Below are positions 60,493 to 61,338 of a stretch of DNA of 61,338 nt, piece by piece. The DNA lies in NCBI GenBank assembly GCA_944321725.1, contig CALUMI010000013.1:1-61338 (forward strand), written 5' to 3'. The notes beneath the pieces are model-generated. The model was given only the letters and a program-made list of their open reading frames with translations. It was not told where the DNA came from and did no database searches. Numbering within the stretch: the first letter of the stretch is position 1; every line of letters starts with the position of its first letter. Made by a program: the position numbers and the translations under genes. The DNA is from an uncultured Muribaculaceae bacterium. Lineage in GTDB: Bacteria; Bacteroidota; Bacteroidia; Bacteroidales; Muribaculaceae.

Positions 60493-61338
60493 TCATTTCT
60501 TTATTATTTTTTCAGACACAACGGAATTCTTTGTCTGAACTTTTACAATATATGTCCCTCGCGACAAACCGTCAAGGCTTAAAGCATTGGTTTGCGACAA
60601 ATCAAAATAAGCAACCACAGCTCCTGTAATGCCATATACAGTGGCCACACCGGATGTAATGCCGTTAATATACAGTACACCGTCAACCACAGACGCAAAA
60701 CTGCTTATGCCCTCCGCCATGTTTGCTGCAACTGATGAAAATTCAGAAACAACCACACTCACATCCTTTTCCGCGCATTTTCCATTCGAATTAACCGAAA
60801 CAGACAAAGTCGCGGAACCTACAGACAGCGGAGTGACAGTAAGATTCAACCCGTCAAAATCAACAGAAGCCACATCTTTATTATCTATCCCGACACTGAC
60901 AACCGACAAAACAGCCAAATTATCATCATCTTCCACCAACTCCGCAACAGGGACAACCATGCTGTTTCCATTGTCAAAAGTAATGTCATCCAGCATTATT
61001 ACAGGCTCCGCTTCATCGGATACAACCATAACAGACGGAAACCAATAACGGGTCGAGCCGTCGGAGCTTGCCAGTTCGGTTATTTTCTTTATTTCCCCTG
61101 TCTGCGGATTTATATAAAGCAATTCAAATGGGCCGCTGTACGACATTGTCCCTGTGATTATCAAGTCGCCTGTCGTTGGATTTACTCTTGGAGAGCCATA
61201 AAAGAACATACTTGAATATTCTTCAGGGATAGAAAAATTAAATGTCTCGTCTTTTGTCAAATTACCTTTGTCATCAATATTGAATTTATTGATGGATTTT
61301 GGAGAAAAGCTTGAACCACCTGCTACAAATAAGGCGTT
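60493..61338 (-). CDS. Secreted protein with T9SS-type C-terminal sorting domain (5' end beyond the window)
   Basis: The frame is open to the right edge, so the N-terminus is missing; a TTG near 61260 is not a real start, because coding sequence (ALFVAGGSSFSPKSINKFNI) continues before it. Visible parts are a beta-propeller-like section (FFYGSPRVNPTTGDLIITGT, LLYINPQTGEIKKITEL), a bacterial Ig-like domain (DVASVDFDGLNLTVTPLSVG), and a C-terminal sorting domain of about 70 residues (VLYINGITSGVATVYGITGA … SLDGLSRGTYIVKVQ). It is probably exported by type IX secretion. Function unknown. Confidence 0.8.
   Translation of the reverse strand, partial: NALFVAGGSSFSPKSINKFNIDDKGNLTKDETFNFSIPEEYSSMFFYGSPRVNPTTGDLIITGTMSYSGPFELLYINPQTGEIKKITELASSDGSTRYWFPSVMVVSDEAEPVIMLDDITFDNGNSMVVPVAELVEDDDNLAVLSVVSVGIDNKDVASVDFDGLNLTVTPLSVGSATLSVSVNSNGKCAEKDVSVVVSEFSSVAANMAEGISSFASVVDGVLYINGITSGVATVYGITGAVVAYFDLSQTNALSLDGLSRGTYIVKVQTKNSVVSEKIIKK

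Noticed and set aside
1..61338. CRISPR array, integrase, transposase, tRNA or rRNA genes
   Set aside because: No regularly spaced direct repeats, no recombinase-like proteins and no tRNA-like or rRNA sequence were seen on either strand.

Overview
The window comes from a Bacteroidales bacterium, probably a gut species. The evidence is the TAnnTTTG promoter boxes, the fimbrillin/DUF3575/DUF5119 operon, several type IX secretion (T9SS) type sorting domains, BspA/MBG repeats, HU-CCDC81/SPOR and DUF4494 proteins, and a DUF4492-cydA-cydB operon. The repetitive intergenic DNA reminds me of Muribaculaceae, but I cannot fix the family from the sequence alone. I saw no rRNA, tRNA, CRISPR array, transposase, integrase or phage gene.

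Layout. 1-9.2 kb: a tiny secreted protein, an exported M16 peptidase, transketolase, a FucP-like sugar permease, and a DUF4494-YggS pair. 10.2-12.4 kb: an exported GH36 alpha-galactosidase. 12.6-18.5 kb: a fimbrial operon (OmpA-like/DUF3575, DUF5119 lipoprotein, two tandem fimbrillins) led by a broken AraC regulator. 18.8-21.8 kb: DUF4492 and cytochrome bd. 22.2-26.4 kb: a membrane protein, an iron alcohol dehydrogenase and dnaG. 26.4-30.9 kb: an AT-rich accessory block with a candidate structured RNA, a frameshifted FRG-domain gene, a BspA/MBG secreted protein and two small secreted proteins. 30.9-41.7 kb: a redox island built around one AraC regulator (two flavodoxins, flavin reductase, carboxymuconolactone-decarboxylase fusions, cupin, cyclophilin-like protein, amidohydrolase, iron alcohol dehydrogenase, Fe-S aldo/keto reductase, DUF6282). 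Most of its products carry export signals. 41.8-53.2 kb: envelope, stress and housekeeping genes (LysM protein, beta-barrel, RIC-like di-iron protein with a LuxR regulator, HU/SPOR, TPR, MscS channel, thioredoxin-like lipoprotein, FAD oxidoreductase, HAD phosphatase, nadC, rlmH). 53.7-57.6 kb: a Phe/Tyr operon (pheA, aminotransferase, DAHP synthase-chorismate mutase, tyrA) preceded by a three-segment attenuator-like leader. 57.8-61.3 kb: a zinc peptidase, an internally deleted acetyltransferase pseudogene, hisS, and the C-terminal part of a T9SS-type secreted protein cut by the window edge.

The most striking points are: (1) a mosaic repeat family filling six separate intergenic gaps and producing spurious ORFs; (2) the exported redox island, where two promoter regions share a 21-bp motif; (3) the fimbrial AraC gene damaged by a C10 tract, a 23-bp tandem duplication and probably an early stop; (4) an orphan promoter feeding a strongly folded non-coding segment at 26.45-26.7 kb; (5) the pheA leader attenuator. 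Gene decay (AraC, FRG, aldo/keto reductase, acetyltransferase) recurs across the window.
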